Part shown: positions 7,727 to 16,354 of the stretch, piece after piece
How positions within the stretch are numbered: position 1 is the first letter of the stretch
Layout of the letters: each line of letters starts with the position of its first letter
Source of the DNA: Deltaproteobacteria bacterium
GTDB taxonomy: Bacteria > Bdellovibrionota_B > Oligoflexia > Oligoflexales > Bog-1112
Direction: 5' to 3'
DNA length: 20,871 bases
NCBI GenBank assembly: GCA_016186945.1
Contig: JACPKR010000036.1
Span: 1-20,871, forward strand
Made by a program: the position numbers and the translations under genes
The notes under the pieces: model-generated
Told to the model about the DNA's origin: nothing
The model's database searches: none
Seen by the model: the letters and a program-made list of their open reading frames with translations, nothing else

Positions 7727-8427
7727 ACCTATGCCTGACGATAGATACTAGCCTGTATGGAACAGCGCTTGCCCTCAGTGACCTTTCCGGATCAACACTG
7801 TTTTGGAAAGGGTTCTATGATGAAAAAGGGCGAAGCGATACGGCCATTGGTCTATTGTTAGAGGAAGGTTTGAAAAAGGTGGGGCAGCCGGTCGGTACTA
7901 TTTCTCACCTGGTAGTTTCCCACGGTCCGGGGTCATTTACGGGGATTAAAGTTGGCTTGGCGTGGGCCTACGGTTTTTGTCTCGGTCAGAAAGGGTGTAA
8001 AATCCTGGGGCTGTCGTCCCTAAGAGAAGCGGTCTTTGAATTGGCGGGGGAACAAAACACTCAGAAGCTTACTCTTCTATTTCCCATAAGTCGTCGGGAA
8101 GCGTTCCTGGCCTCTTTAGAAAACGGGGAAATAGGCATTCGTTCTGTCGACACAGAAGAGATGGTGGAACAGTTTTCCAAGGAGACACCTTTTTTTGTCT
8201 GTCAGGATGAAAAATGGGTGGCTCTTTTGAAGGAACGCCGGGTTGTGAGAAAGACAGTTTCCTTCCCGCAACTTATGAAACTGGCCCTCAATGGGATGAT
8301 CAGTCGTACGAAGATTTTAGGAACACCGGCTTTCGGATATACACTGCCGGAGCCTGTTTATATGAAGAAGTCGTCTGTTGAAGAACAACGTGCGAAGAAG
8401 GAAGGTGGCAATGGTGAAAAGAGATAG
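7723..8427 (+). CDS. tsaB: tRNA t6A biosynthesis protein TsaB
   Basis: TsaB is the non-catalytic ASKHA-fold partner of TsaD and TsaE in transferring threonylcarbamoyl to A37 of ANN-decoding tRNAs. The 234-residue protein opens with LTIDTSLYGTALALSD and has the hallmark HGPGSFTGIKVGLAWAYGF near residues 67-85, followed by KILGLSSLRE. The C-terminal half is less conserved, as usual for TsaB. The start ATG overlaps the rseP stop by four bases and the 3' end overlaps pssA by 17 bases, so it is translationally linked to both. TsaD and TsaE are not in this window. Confidence 0.92.
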   Translation: MNLCLTIDTSLYGTALALSDLSGSTLFWKGFYDEKGRSDTAIGLLLEEGLKKVGQPVGTISHLVVSHGPGSFTGIKVGLAWAYGFCLGQKGCKILGLSSLREAVFELAGEQNTQKLTLLFPISRREAFLASLENGEIGIRSVDTEEMVEQFSKETPFFVCQDEKWVALLKERRVVRKTVSFPQLMKLALNGMISRTKILGTPAFGYTLPEPVYMKKSSVEEQRAKKEGGNGEKR

Positions 8428-9301
8428 AATAAGACCATCTATTGGGGGGGCGGTTTATATCCTGCCCAACTTGCTCACGACCGGGAACCTTTTTTTCGGC
8501 TTCTTTTCAATTGTAAAATCCTTGCAAGGAAATTTCATCTGGGGTGCCGCGGCTATCTTGTTAGCAGCTGTCTTTGACGTTCTCGATGGGAGGGTTGCGA
8601 GACTGACGAGGGGTTCCAGTGAGTTCGGTGTGCAGTACGACTCGCTTTGTGACCTGGTCTCCTTTGGGCTGGCTCCTGCGCTTCTGATGTTTCAATATTC
8701 TCTGCATTCTCTCGGGCGTATCGGTTGGATTGCCTGCTTTATTTTCCTTGCGTGTGGAGCGTTGAGGTTGGCACGTTTCAACGTTCAAAGTTCCATCGGT
8801 AAAGCGAGTGAAGATTTCACCGGTCTTCCTATTCCCATGGCTGCGGGAGTGGTCGCTTGCTTTGTTGCACTTTCAGCTGATTTGTCGGTGGAAGATTTCG
8901 GTGACTCGCGTCTGGCAGTGCAGATTTACGAGTGGGTGACTCACAAGAACTTTATCAGGGGCGTGCTTATCCTCCTTGCCCCGTTTCTGGCTTTTCTGAT
9001 GGTCAGCAACGTGCGGTTCCGGGCGCACAAGTCTGTGAAGTTCCGCAGTATCAAACCTTTCCGCCTACTTGCCATCTCCGTAGTGGTCTTGGGGATTGCA
9101 GCGTACAAGCCGGAACTGGGTGGTCTCCTGTTTTTCCTTGGCTACTCCTTGAGCGGGCTTATCGAGTGGGCCTTTGGGTGGAAAAAGGCAATCAACGACG
9201 ACGAAATTTTCGAACCTTTGAAAGGTGAGGACTCGATCATGGAACCTCGCTCGATAGATCCCCTTCTGTATGACGAGGAAGAGGAGGAGGAGAGGAAATG
9301 A
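8411..9301 (+). CDS. pssA: CDP-diacylglycerol--serine O-phosphatidyltransferase
   Basis: PssA makes phosphatidylserine from CDP-diacylglycerol and serine, the first committed step to phosphatidylethanolamine. The CDP-alcohol phosphatidyltransferase signature is perfect: D-G-x2-A-R-x8-G-x3-D-x3-D in DGRVARLTRGSSEFGVQYDS plus LCD. I choose ATG 8411 (296 residues) over TTG 8378, because GGAAGG at 8400-8405 lies five bases upstream and the protein then begins near the conserved YILPNLLTTGNLFFGFFSIV. It has several membrane helices. The C-terminus is an acidic tail (YDEEEEEERK) whose GAG-rich codons also form a strong ribosome binding site for asd, which it overlaps by four bases. Confidence 0.94.
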   Translation: MVKRDRIRPSIGGAVYILPNLLTTGNLFFGFFSIVKSLQGNFIWGAAAILLAAVFDVLDGRVARLTRGSSEFGVQYDSLCDLVSFGLAPALLMFQYSLHSLGRIGWIACFIFLACGALRLARFNVQSSIGKASEDFTGLPIPMAAGVVACFVALSADLSVEDFGDSRLAVQIYEWVTHKNFIRGVLILLAPFLAFLMVSNVRFRAHKSVKFRSIKPFRLLAISVVVLGIAAYKPELGGLLFFLGYSLSGLIEWAFGWKKAINDDEIFEPLKGEDSIMEPRSIDPLLYDEEEEEERK

Positions 9302-10326
9302 AAATCGGAGTGGTCGGCGCTACCGGTGCCGTAGGTCGGGAAATGCTCGAAGACCTGGGGGAGTCCGCGCTCGAACATTGTGAAGTTCTGGCGTTCGCTA
9401 CCCCCCAATCAGAAGGTGAACACCTCACCTTCCGTGGGAAAACAGTTGTCGTTAAAGCGTATAACCTCGATGCCGCAAGGTCATGCGACTATATCCTCAT
9501 GAGCGCAGGTAAAGACTTTTCGTTGGTTCATTCCCCCGCAATTTGTAAAAACGGTGGACCAACCGTAATCGACAACAGCAGCGCCTGGCGAATGGATCCA
9601 AAGATCCCCCTCGTCGTCCCTGAAGTGAACTCAGGCGTCCTGGATAACTTCAAAGGTGGGATTATCGCTAACCCCAACTGCGCTATGATTCAGCTAGCCG
9701 TTAGCTTGAAACCCCTGCGAGATGCTTTCGGACTGGAGCTGGTCCAGGTCTCAACGTATCAGTCTGTTTCAGGAACAGGACTTAAAGGAATCAAAGAACT
9801 TTCCCAACAATTAAGTGCATACTTTAAATTTGAAACTGCCCAACCCGCGGTCTATGAACACCCGATCGGTTTCAACATTATCCCCTACATTGGGCCGTTG
9901 GATACGAATGGACACTGTGATGAAGAAGTGAAACTGATTCAAGAATTGAAAAAGGTGTTCAGCGACGAAGAGCTTAACGTCTTGGCAACAACTACCCGCG
10001 TCCCTGTGTTCAACTGCCATTGCGAAGCTGTCACCGTAAAACTGAAAACTCCCGTGACAAGAGACAAGGCGCGGGAAGTTTTGGAAGATTTTGAACCGAT
10101 CGAATTTTTTCCCGATTCTGTGCGACTTGAATTCCCCACACCACGCACGATCGTCGGAAGAAAGGGCGTCTTCCTCTGTCGTCTGAGGGTGATGAATGGT
10201 AGACGGAGTTCAAAATGGCTTCAGTTCTGGAATGTTGCAGATAATCTAAAAAAAGGGGCTGCCACTAACGCCGTTCAAATATTAGAATATCTAGTAGAAA
10301 ACAAAGGTTCCCACCAAACAAAATAG
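9298..10326 (+). CDS. asd: Aspartate-semialdehyde dehydrogenase
   Basis: Asd reduces aspartyl phosphate to aspartate semialdehyde with NADPH, feeding lysine/diaminopimelate, threonine and methionine synthesis; diaminopimelate also supplies the cell wall. The 342-residue protein has the nucleotide-binding GVVGATGAVGREML at the N-terminus, VIDNSSAWRMD, VVPEVN, the catalytic Cys128 in NPNCAMIQ, and RVPVFNCHCEAV carrying the catalytic His. It belongs to the Gram-positive/'USG-1-like' branch rather than the E. coli Asd branch, judged by motif spacing. It starts with an ATGA overlap with pssA, behind a GAG-rich ribosome binding site. Confidence 0.95.
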   Translation: MKIGVVGATGAVGREMLEDLGESALEHCEVLAFATPQSEGEHLTFRGKTVVVKAYNLDAARSCDYILMSAGKDFSLVHSPAICKNGGPTVIDNSSAWRMDPKIPLVVPEVNSGVLDNFKGGIIANPNCAMIQLAVSLKPLRDAFGLELVQVSTYQSVSGTGLKGIKELSQQLSAYFKFETAQPAVYEHPIGFNIIPYIGPLDTNGHCDEEVKLIQELKKVFSDEELNVLATTTRVPVFNCHCEAVTVKLKTPVTRDKAREVLEDFEPIEFFPDSVRLEFPTPRTIVGRKGVFLCRLRVMNGRRSSKWLQFWNVADNLKKGAATNAVQILEYLVENKGSHQTK

Positions 10327-10335
10327 GAACATGCC

Positions 10336-11103
10336 ATGAGGTTTCAACTCCTTTCCCTCCTCATTCTGGCTTTGACATCTGAATCCGTGATCGCCGTCAC
10401 CCGTTTGGGGGAGGTGTCGAAGGAAGAGGGTGAGGATTTCTTTCAACCGCGCAGAGGGTACAAGCTGCAGCTTTCCGTTGGCAAGCCGACCTTCACCAAG
10501 ATGCAGTATTATGACGAACTTTTTGGAAGTACCGAATACCTTCCCACCTTCGGTTTTGCCTACAAATTCCTCGGTATTCCCATGGCACAAATCGGAGCCG
10601 GTTTTAAAATGTCAGTCTATTCTGCTAATGGCAATCAGGCCCTGAAAAAGGGCACAAGTCCTGTCACCATAGAAAAAGCAACGGGACAGTCACGCCTGAC
10701 CGTCCTCCCGTATCAGATTTTTCTGATAGGACAAGTAAGTCCGTTTTATAAACGTTATATCGTGTTCGATGTCTGGGCTGGCTATGAAGAGCTGTACTTT
10801 GAAGACGTGCGCTTGCCTGCTGCCGGAGAGGTGGAGTCTTCCGATAGGCGCAAGGTAGTCACGAGCGGATGGGATCGCAGCATGACGTATGGAGTCTCGG
10901 CAAATTTCCTACTGAATCCCCTTGAGGAACGGGCCGTGCAAAATCTTTACAACTCGATGGGTTTCAGATTCATCTATTTTGGCCCGTTTATCGAATTTGT
11001 AAGTTCCCTCGGCGAAGGAAAAGGCTTCCTCAACCAGCAGCAGACAACGCCCGTCGACTTTTCCCGTCAGACCTTCGGCATTACCTTCATGTTTGAAACC
11101 TAA
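10336..11103 (+). CDS. Predicted outer-membrane beta-barrel protein (MXAN_2562-like)
   Basis: I do not know the function. The 255-residue protein starts with a signal peptide (MRFQLLSLLILALTSESVIA, likely cut after Ala20). The mature part alternates hydrophobic and polar residues in many short strands with tight turns and ends in GITFMFET, like a barrel's final strand. The pattern YDELFGS..LP..G..YKF, then GAGFKMSVYSANGNQA and LTVLPYQIFLIG, recalls the MXAN_2562 outer-membrane family of Myxococcota/Bdellovibrionota; this is from memory, not a search. AGGA overlapping the asd stop is a likely ribosome binding site. truA begins two bases after the stop. There is no enzyme motif. Confidence 0.6.
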   Translation: MRFQLLSLLILALTSESVIAVTRLGEVSKEEGEDFFQPRRGYKLQLSVGKPTFTKMQYYDELFGSTEYLPTFGFAYKFLGIPMAQIGAGFKMSVYSANGNQALKKGTSPVTIEKATGQSRLTVLPYQIFLIGQVSPFYKRYIVFDVWAGYEELYFEDVRLPAAGEVESSDRRKVVTSGWDRSMTYGVSANFLLNPLEERAVQNLYNSMGFRFIYFGPFIEFVSSLGEGKGFLNQQQTTPVDFSRQTFGITFMFET

Positions 11104-11105
11104 AC

Positions 11106-11903
11106 ATGCAGAAATATCGTGCGGACATAGCCTACATTGGTACCTCATACAATGGCTTCCAGTCGCAAGCTAATGGAGACTCCATCCAGGACAGACTGGA
11201 ACACACGCTCGGCACCCTCCTGCGCCATCCTTTGCGCATACGAGGCGCGTCAAGGACAGACGCCGGCGTGCACGCAGAGCAGCAGGTGATTTCCTTTCTT
11301 TCCGACAGGAAATTTGATGCTGAAACGTGGAAATATAGTGCCAACTCCCTTTTGCCCCCGGATATTTGCATCAGAAACATTGTTCCCGTGAAGGAATCGT
11401 TCGACCCCATCAACGACGCCATGGGGAAAGTTTACCGTTACCGTTTGTGGCGTGGACATTGTTACGTCCCCTTTTTCAAGGGATACGTGTGGACAGTTCC
11501 CCCCAATACCGACTTTGCGCGACTCGCTCCCTTGCTTCAGACCTTCGTCGGACAACACGACTTTTCATCTTTCTGCAACAAAGACTCCGATGCTGCGACG
11601 AAAGTCAGAACCATCTTCGACGCACGAATTGACATTCGTGAACCCCTCGTCGACATTTGGATTTTAGGAAGCGGATTTCTCAAACAAATGGTCCGTATCA
11701 TAGTCGGAACTCTGGTGGATATCCTGTTGGGAAACCTCAAGGAAAACAAGATCCAAACCATACTTGACTCCCAAAAAAGAGAGACGGCAGGTCAGACAGC
11801 ACCCCCCCAAGGGTTAAACCTTGTTAGAATCTACTATGAGGAGCAAAAATCTCTGGACTCGGTGATTGAGGAAAGTTCCCGAGGTTTCTGCTGGCGGGTC
11901 TAA
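11106..11903 (+). CDS. truA: tRNA pseudouridine(38-40) synthase
   Basis: TruA isomerises uridines 38, 39 and 40 in the anticodon arm of many tRNAs. The 265-residue protein has ADIAYIGTSYNGFQSQ at the start, the catalytic Asp52 in GASRTDAGVHA, the mid-block NSLLPPDICI, the FVGQHDFSSFCN region, and the C-terminal FLKQMVRIIVGTLVDI. The start ATG follows the barrel-protein stop by two bases with no strong Shine-Dalgarno, so translation is probably coupled. Length and motifs are normal. Confidence 0.96.
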   Translation: MQKYRADIAYIGTSYNGFQSQANGDSIQDRLEHTLGTLLRHPLRIRGASRTDAGVHAEQQVISFLSDRKFDAETWKYSANSLLPPDICIRNIVPVKESFDPINDAMGKVYRYRLWRGHCYVPFFKGYVWTVPPNTDFARLAPLLQTFVGQHDFSSFCNKDSDAATKVRTIFDARIDIREPLVDIWILGSGFLKQMVRIIVGTLVDILLGNLKENKIQTILDSQKRETAGQTAPPQGLNLVRIYYEEQKSLDSVIEESSRGFCWRV

Positions 11904-11935
11904 AATAATGCTTCGAGCTACACAGGGAGAGAACC

Positions 11936-13717
11936 TTGGCAAACTACGTCTTTCCATTTTTTTTACTGCTGTTCGTAAGCGCATGCGTCACTTCGACTGA
12001 GACTTCCACACCACCCTTAGATGATGAGGATTTTTTAAACCTGGCACCGGTGCCGGAACCTGATCTGACAAAAAAGTCAGAAGAAATTTGGACCGATGAG
12101 GCCAAACTGTCTTACGCTGGCTACTACTTCCTCGTCGGTGAATATCTGGCGCTTGAAAATAATACGAACGATGCAGAACGCATGTTCGCTCAAGCAAACG
12201 ATCTAGACCCCAATGAATTTATCGCCGTAAAACTGGTCAACACAAAAATCAACGCTGGGAAGTTGGAAGAAACCCTCGCGGAATTGCGGAAACTCATCCT
12301 CCAATTCCCAGAATCAGCACAGCTCCATTTCCTTTACGGTACCTTGCTATCGAAATTTGCATACTATGATAAGGCTGTCCAACACTTAAACGATGCCATC
12401 AAGCTTGATAGCATGGAGGAACGCGCCTACCTTCAACTGATCTCCATCCACCGAAAAAACGGGGAAAACACAAAAGCGATAAACGTGGCCATGAGTCTGA
12501 CGCAGGCCATGCCTCGCTCAACTGCGGGGTGGTTAACCTTAGCGCGCCTCCTGGTGGAGGAAAAGCGGACCCTGGAAGCACTTAAGCCTGCGGAATATTC
12601 CTACAAACTCAACCGAACTAACACGGAGGCTATACTCCTCTTCGCTCACGTCTTGGAGAAAAACGGAAAGTCTGTGGAAGCTATCAAGCTTTACGATGAA
12701 CTGTTCACACAAGATCCGTCCTTGGAAGAATTGCTCAGCAAAACCATAGCCTTGCATAAAGCATTCGGCGAGTTGGACCAGGTCCTGGAACGATTGGAAA
12801 CTATGTCGAACTTTGTCGAGCGACGAAGTGTCGGCATCGAAGTTCAAAAAGCGTTCGTTCTTTGGGAATTAAACAGAAACCAGGAGGCGCTTAGCGTTCT
12901 GATGAACCTGCATGAAAGTCAGCCCGAGTCGATGCAAATTCAATACCTGACAGCTCTCGGACACGAGAAAATGAACGATTTTGCAAACGCACAAGCACTT
13001 TATGAGGGTATTTCCGAGGACTCTCGTTTTTATCTGCCGGCGAATTTCCAGAGCCTGAAAATTTTTCAGGCGCAAAATCGAATGGGCGCAGCGTACGAGA
13101 TCGTTCACAAGCTTGCCAAGAGCCGTTACGTGATTTCAGAAGTTTTTGTTTTGGGGGCAAACCTCTATGCAAAAGAAAAGAAGTATGACGAAGCCATCGC
13201 TATCCTGAATGAAGGGTTCAAGAAGTTTCCCGACAATTTGCAACTCCTTTTTCTGGTGGGTGTCTACCAAGAACGTGCGGGCAAGTTTGACGACTGCATT
13301 GCAACTATGAAAGAAGTCATTCGCTTAGATACCAATCATAGTAGCGCTTTGAATTACCTGGGCTACATGTGGGCAGAGAGAGGTATGAAGTTGGACATTG
13401 CGGAAAAACTCATCCGTCGTGCTCTTTCCCTCAAACCCGAAGACGGCTTTTACCTGGACTCGCTTGGCTGGGTGTTCTATCAAAGGAAAGAATACGAAAA
13501 AGCACTCGAATTTCTTATAAAAGCAGCCAATATTGAACCGGACGAAGGTGTGATCATCGAACATGTCGGTGATGCCCATCTGAAGTTGCACCGAGTCGAC
13601 GATGCCAGAAAGTCTTTCGAAGAAGCGCTAACGAAGGACAGCATGGAGGAGGAAGATAAAGAACGTGTCAGAAACAAACTGAAAGCCCTGGAACCTTCAA
13701 AAACGCAGGAAACATGA
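11936..13717 (+). CDS. Tetratricopeptide-repeat lipoprotein
   Basis: A 593-residue TPR protein. The start is TTG 11936, the only suitable start after an in-frame stop at 11906-11908, with AGGGAGAG at 11924-11931 upstream. A short signal peptide ends in a lipobox, VSAC, with Cys17 the predicted lipidated residue; the n-region lacks Lys/Arg, which is unusual. From about residue 60 to the end, helix-turn-helix pairs repeat with the TPR pattern, clearest in the C-terminal third (NYLGYMWAERGMKLDIAEKL, DSLGWVFYQRKEYEKALEFL and the following HVGDAHLKLHRVDDARKSFE). Such proteins scaffold protein contacts in the envelope; the partner is unknown. It overlaps the next lipoprotein gene by four bases. Confidence 0.85.
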   Translation: MANYVFPFFLLLFVSACVTSTETSTPPLDDEDFLNLAPVPEPDLTKKSEEIWTDEAKLSYAGYYFLVGEYLALENNTNDAERMFAQANDLDPNEFIAVKLVNTKINAGKLEETLAELRKLILQFPESAQLHFLYGTLLSKFAYYDKAVQHLNDAIKLDSMEERAYLQLISIHRKNGENTKAINVAMSLTQAMPRSTAGWLTLARLLVEEKRTLEALKPAEYSYKLNRTNTEAILLFAHVLEKNGKSVEAIKLYDELFTQDPSLEELLSKTIALHKAFGELDQVLERLETMSNFVERRSVGIEVQKAFVLWELNRNQEALSVLMNLHESQPESMQIQYLTALGHEKMNDFANAQALYEGISEDSRFYLPANFQSLKIFQAQNRMGAAYEIVHKLAKSRYVISEVFVLGANLYAKEKKYDEAIAILNEGFKKFPDNLQLLFLVGVYQERAGKFDDCIATMKEVIRLDTNHSSALNYLGYMWAERGMKLDIAEKLIRRALSLKPEDGFYLDSLGWVFYQRKEYEKALEFLIKAANIEPDEGVIIEHVGDAHLKLHRVDDARKSFEEALTKDSMEEEDKERVRNKLKALEPSKTQET

Positions 13718-14361
13718 AATACTGCCTCATCATGATTATGATTGCTTTGCTGACCACAGGCTGTCAGAGTTTCTTTCCCCCCAAGAAGCTCGCTGTCCCG
13801 TCTGTGCATCGCCACTACTTCGGCTCCTGCCCCCAGGCAGAAGGTGGCCTCAGTTTTTCAGCAAGACTCGGAGAGCAAGAGGCCGTGAGCGCCTTCCTGG
13901 ATTGGGTCTACAGTGAAAACACCTGGCGATGGGAATTTAGCGACACACTGGGAAGAACCCTCTTGAGCGCTTCCCTCCAAGGAAAGCGCTGGGTAGTGTC
14001 AGGGAAGCTTGCCCGGCATTCAAAAGCATTTTCACTCAGTCAGAATGGTCAGATAAGATTCCGATCCCACAATCTTCTTCTGAAGTTCAAAGAACTCCTG
14101 TGCCTCAGCAACTTAAGATTTCCTGACGAGTGGATGGAGTACGCTGTTGGAGTTGAAACTCAAGAGGAAAAAGAAACTATCCAATTTCAGGATCAAGACC
14201 GCTTCTGGCGTATTGACTTCCCGGCAGAAGGTCAGGTCTGCGGAACGATGGGAACCTGGACGCTTGGCCTCTTTCGCAATGAGCAGGTCCATTGGTGCCT
14301 GGAAGGACCAAAGGGGTCACTGAAATTCGCAGAGACCGTTAAACTTGAGTGGCGCATATAG
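13714..14361 (+). CDS. Small lipoprotein, possibly LolB-like
   Basis: A 215-residue protein with a short hydrophobic leader ending LLTTGCQSFF, consistent with a lipobox and lipidated Cys17. The mature part is predicted to be rich in beta strands, with many Trp and Phe (WVYSENTWRWEFSD, KRWVVSGK, DRFWRIDF, GTWTLGLF). Size and pattern suit a LolB-type fold, the outer-membrane acceptor of lipoproteins from LolA, but I cannot identify defining LolB residues. Its ATG overlaps the TPR lipoprotein stop, so both are probably made together and act at the outer membrane. Alternatively it is a lineage-specific lipoprotein of unknown role. Confidence 0.6.
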   Translation: MKYCLIMIMIALLTTGCQSFFPPKKLAVPSVHRHYFGSCPQAEGGLSFSARLGEQEAVSAFLDWVYSENTWRWEFSDTLGRTLLSASLQGKRWVVSGKLARHSKAFSLSQNGQIRFRSHNLLLKFKELLCLSNLRFPDEWMEYAVGVETQEEKETIQFQDQDRFWRIDFPAEGQVCGTMGTWTLGLFRNEQVHWCLEGPKGSLKFAETVKLEWRI

Positions 14362-14544
14362 TATTTGGAAAAAAGAATTTGTGAAGAGGACCTTTTTTGA
14401 AAAAAAATTCCCCTCCACGCCTCCCCCCAAAAAACTTTAGATATTGAAGTTTTTGAAAAAGGGGGTTGGAGAAATAACTTTTTTCAAAAAGTTTGTCCCC
14501 AAATTGATTATCTTGAACACTATAGATGAAGAGGACCGAGTGAC
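14362..14544. promoter_or_regulatory. Intergenic leader with two competing hairpins upstream of the ABC ATPase
   Basis: This 183-bp gap is rich in A/T tracts and inverted repeats. Segment 1 (14430-14437, AAAAACTT) pairs perfectly with segment 2 (14447-14454, AAGTTTTT) over a 9-base loop, extended by CCCCCC 14423-14428 against GGGGG 14461-14465. Segment 2 (14447-14461) also pairs almost fully with segment 3 (14478-14493). The two stems exclude each other, as in attenuators. The 11-base string TGAAGAGGACC occurs at 14382 and again at 14526, the second copy holding the likely ribosome binding site. The regulatory role is inferred from the pairing pattern only. Confidence 0.4.
14419..14441 (+). 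repeat. 23-bp direct repeat, left copy
   Basis: Identical over 23 bases to 16675-16697 in the same orientation: GCCT, then six C (counting from the CTCC run), six A and CTTTAGA. The two copies are 2,256 bp apart and bracket the ABC ATPase gene together with the inverted-repeat element. The right copy overlaps the end of that element. Confidence 0.85.
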
Positions 14545-16353
14545 GTGGAAGAACTTCTGAAAGTCACAGGACTAACAAGCTCCTTCGTCACGAATCGCCG
14601 CGTAACGGCAGTGGACGGTGTAAACCTTACTGTGCGCAGAGGTGAAACAGTTGGACTTGTTGGAGAGTCAGGCTGCGGGAAAAGTGTGACCTCCCTTTCG
14701 ATCCTCCGACTCTTAGAACCTCCTGGAAAAATTGAAGCCGGGTCAGTACTTTGGGAGGGTCGCGATCTCTTAAGCTTGTCAGAAAAGGAAATGAGACAAG
14801 TACGGGGCAACGAGATCGCCATGATCTTTCAGGAACCCATGACTAGCCTCAACCCGGTCTTCACTATCGGGAACCAGATCGCCGAAGCGTTTCGCATCCA
14901 CTCCAAGATCAGTCGCAAGGAAGCATACGAGAAAACTTTCGAGCTTCTAAAAACCGTCAAGATCCCATCTCCCGAACAGCGTCTCCATGACTACCCCCAC
15001 CAGCTCTCCGGAGGAATGCGCCAGAGAGCAATGATCGCGATGGCCCTCGCCTGCCGTCCCAAGTTGTTGATCGCAGATGAACCGACAACGGCACTCGATG
15101 TCACAATACAAGCGCAAATTCTGGAACTCATAAAAAGCCTGCAAAAAGAAATGCAGATGGCGGTTCTCCTCATAACCCACGATTTGGCTGTCGTCGCCGA
15201 GCTTTGTGACTATGTCCTCGTCATGTTCGACGGTCGCATCGTCGAAGAAGGCCCAGTAGACGCTATCTTCCACAACCCGCAAACTCACTATACTAGAAAT
15301 CTTCTTTCTTTTGCTTTGAAGGGAAGTCAAGAAACCGTAGGTTTCTTGCCGTCGGAGACTATAGGCGCAGGGAACCGTCGCTCCACCAAAAAAGGACTGC
15401 TGCAGGCCACCAACCTTTCGAAGTTTTTCCCAAGCCAGGGAGGTAAAATCCGTGCGGTGCAGGACATCACTCTCACTATCCAAGAAGAAGAAACCCTTGG
15501 CCTCGTCGGAGAATCAGGCTGCGGTAAATCAACATTAGGCAGAACCCTGATAAGACTCTACGAACCAAGCTCTGGCAGCATCACCTTTCAAGACAGCGAC
15601 CTGACAAAATTACCAAACCGCGAAATGCAAAGCAAACGCAGGGAAATGCAAATCATCTTGCAAGACTCCTCTTCAGCTCTCAACCCACGCATGACGATTC
15701 ACGAAATTCTTACTGAGCCATACCGAATTCACCAAACCCACTCAAAAATAGAAATAAGCGAAGACATTTCATTCCTCCTAGGTAAAGTTGGACTCAGTGA
15801 AGATGCTCTCGATCGCTATCCTCACGAATTTTCCGGAGGACAAAAGCAGCGTATCTGCATCGCCCGCGCCTTAGCGCTGCGTCCTAAATTTATAGTATGT
15901 GACGAAGCCGTCAGCGCCTTGGATGTCTCCATACGTGCCCAGATTCTGGGTCTGCTGATGATCCTCAAGGAGGAATTCCAGCTCACCTACCTTTTTATTT
16001 CCCATGACCTGGCAGTTGTTGAATCCATCTGCGACCGAGTTGCTGTCATGTATCTTGGTAAGATAGTTGAGTTATGTGGGAACGAAGAAATCTTCCATCG
16101 ACCTGCCCACCCTTACACCAAGGCTTTACTTGCTGCGGTGCCCACCCCCGACCCGAGGCAAAGAAAACGGGGAGCAGACAAGAAAGGGCCTCTGATTTAC
16201 GGCGACGTTGCCAGCCCTCTGAATCCTCCTTCTGGCTGCGACTTTCATCCCCGTTGCCCCCTGGCTACAGATACGTGTAAAAAGAAGGCTCCCGAACTTC
16301 GCAATATGGGGTCGCAGGATGAGCCACACTACGTCTCTTGCCACTACGCTTAA
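14545..16353 (+). CDS. Oligopeptide-type ABC transporter ATPase, two fused ATP-binding domains
   Basis: A 602-residue fusion equivalent to OppD/DppD plus OppF/DppF, as in YejF and GsiA; it would power import of peptides or similar solutes through separate permeases. Domain 1 has Walker A GESGCGKS (residues 40-47), signature LSGGMRQR (~154) and Walker [12 protein letters not shown]. Domain 2 has GESGCGKST (~318), FSGGQKQR (~428) and [14 protein letters not shown]-terminal oligopeptide/dipeptide tail has the Cys-containing [14 protein letters not shown]. The start is GTG with GAGGA nine bases upstream. No permease or binding-protein gene is adjacent, so it is an orphan ATPase here. The linker at about residues 262-283 contains repeat-like DNA (separate entry). 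Confidence 0.92.
   Translation: MEELLKVTGLTSSFVTNRRVTAVDGVNLTVRRGETVGLVGESGCGKSVTSLSILRLLEPPGKIEAGSVLWEGRDLLSLSEKEMRQVRGNEIAMIFQEPMTSLNPVFTIGNQIAEAFRIHSKISRKEAYEKTFELLKTVKIPSPEQRLHDYPHQLSGGMRQRAMIAMALACRPKLLIADEPTTALDVTIQAQILELIKSLQKEMQMAVLLITHDLAVVAELCDYVLVMFDGRIVEEGPVDAIFHNPQTHYTRNLLSFALKGSQETVGFLPSETIGAGNRRSTKKGLLQATNLSKFFPSQGGKIRAVQDITLTIQEEETLGLVGESGCGKSTLGRTLIRLYEPSSGSITFQDSDLTKLPNREMQSKRREMQIILQDSSSALNPRMTIHEILTEPYRIHQTHSKIEISEDISFLLGKVGLSEDALDRYPHEFSGGQKQRICIARALALRPKFIVCDEAVSALDVSIRAQILGLLMILKEEFQLTYLFISHDLAVVESICDRVAVMYLGKIVELCGNEEIFHRPAHPYTKALLAAVPTPDPRQRKRGADKKGPLIYGDVASPLNPPSGCDFHPRCPLATDTCKKKAPELRNMGSQDEPHYVSCHYA
15328..15390 (+). repeat. Repeat-derived segment inside the ABC ATPase linker
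   Basis: A perfect inverted repeat lies at 15328-15348, with 9-bp arms CAAGAAACC and GGTTTCTTG around GTA. Just downstream, 15365-15390 matches the core of the dispersed repeat (5926-5950 region and copy B), including a shared 16-base run AGGGAACCGTCGCTCC, with one inserted base and one mismatch in 26. The reading frame stays open through it (AGNRRSTKK). It lies between the two ATPase domains, where added residues are tolerated. Confidence 0.6.
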
Positions 16354-16354
16354 A

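Noticed and set aside
14447-14500. AT-rich hairpin before the ABC ATPase as an intrinsic terminator for the lipoprotein operon
   Set aside because: The stem is almost entirely A/T with no GC core and is followed by GTTTGTCCCC rather than a U-run.
14504-14527. TTGATT ... TATAGAT as a promoter for the ABC ATPase
   Set aside because: The spacing between the boxes is only about 11 bases, too short for a normal sigma-70 promoter.
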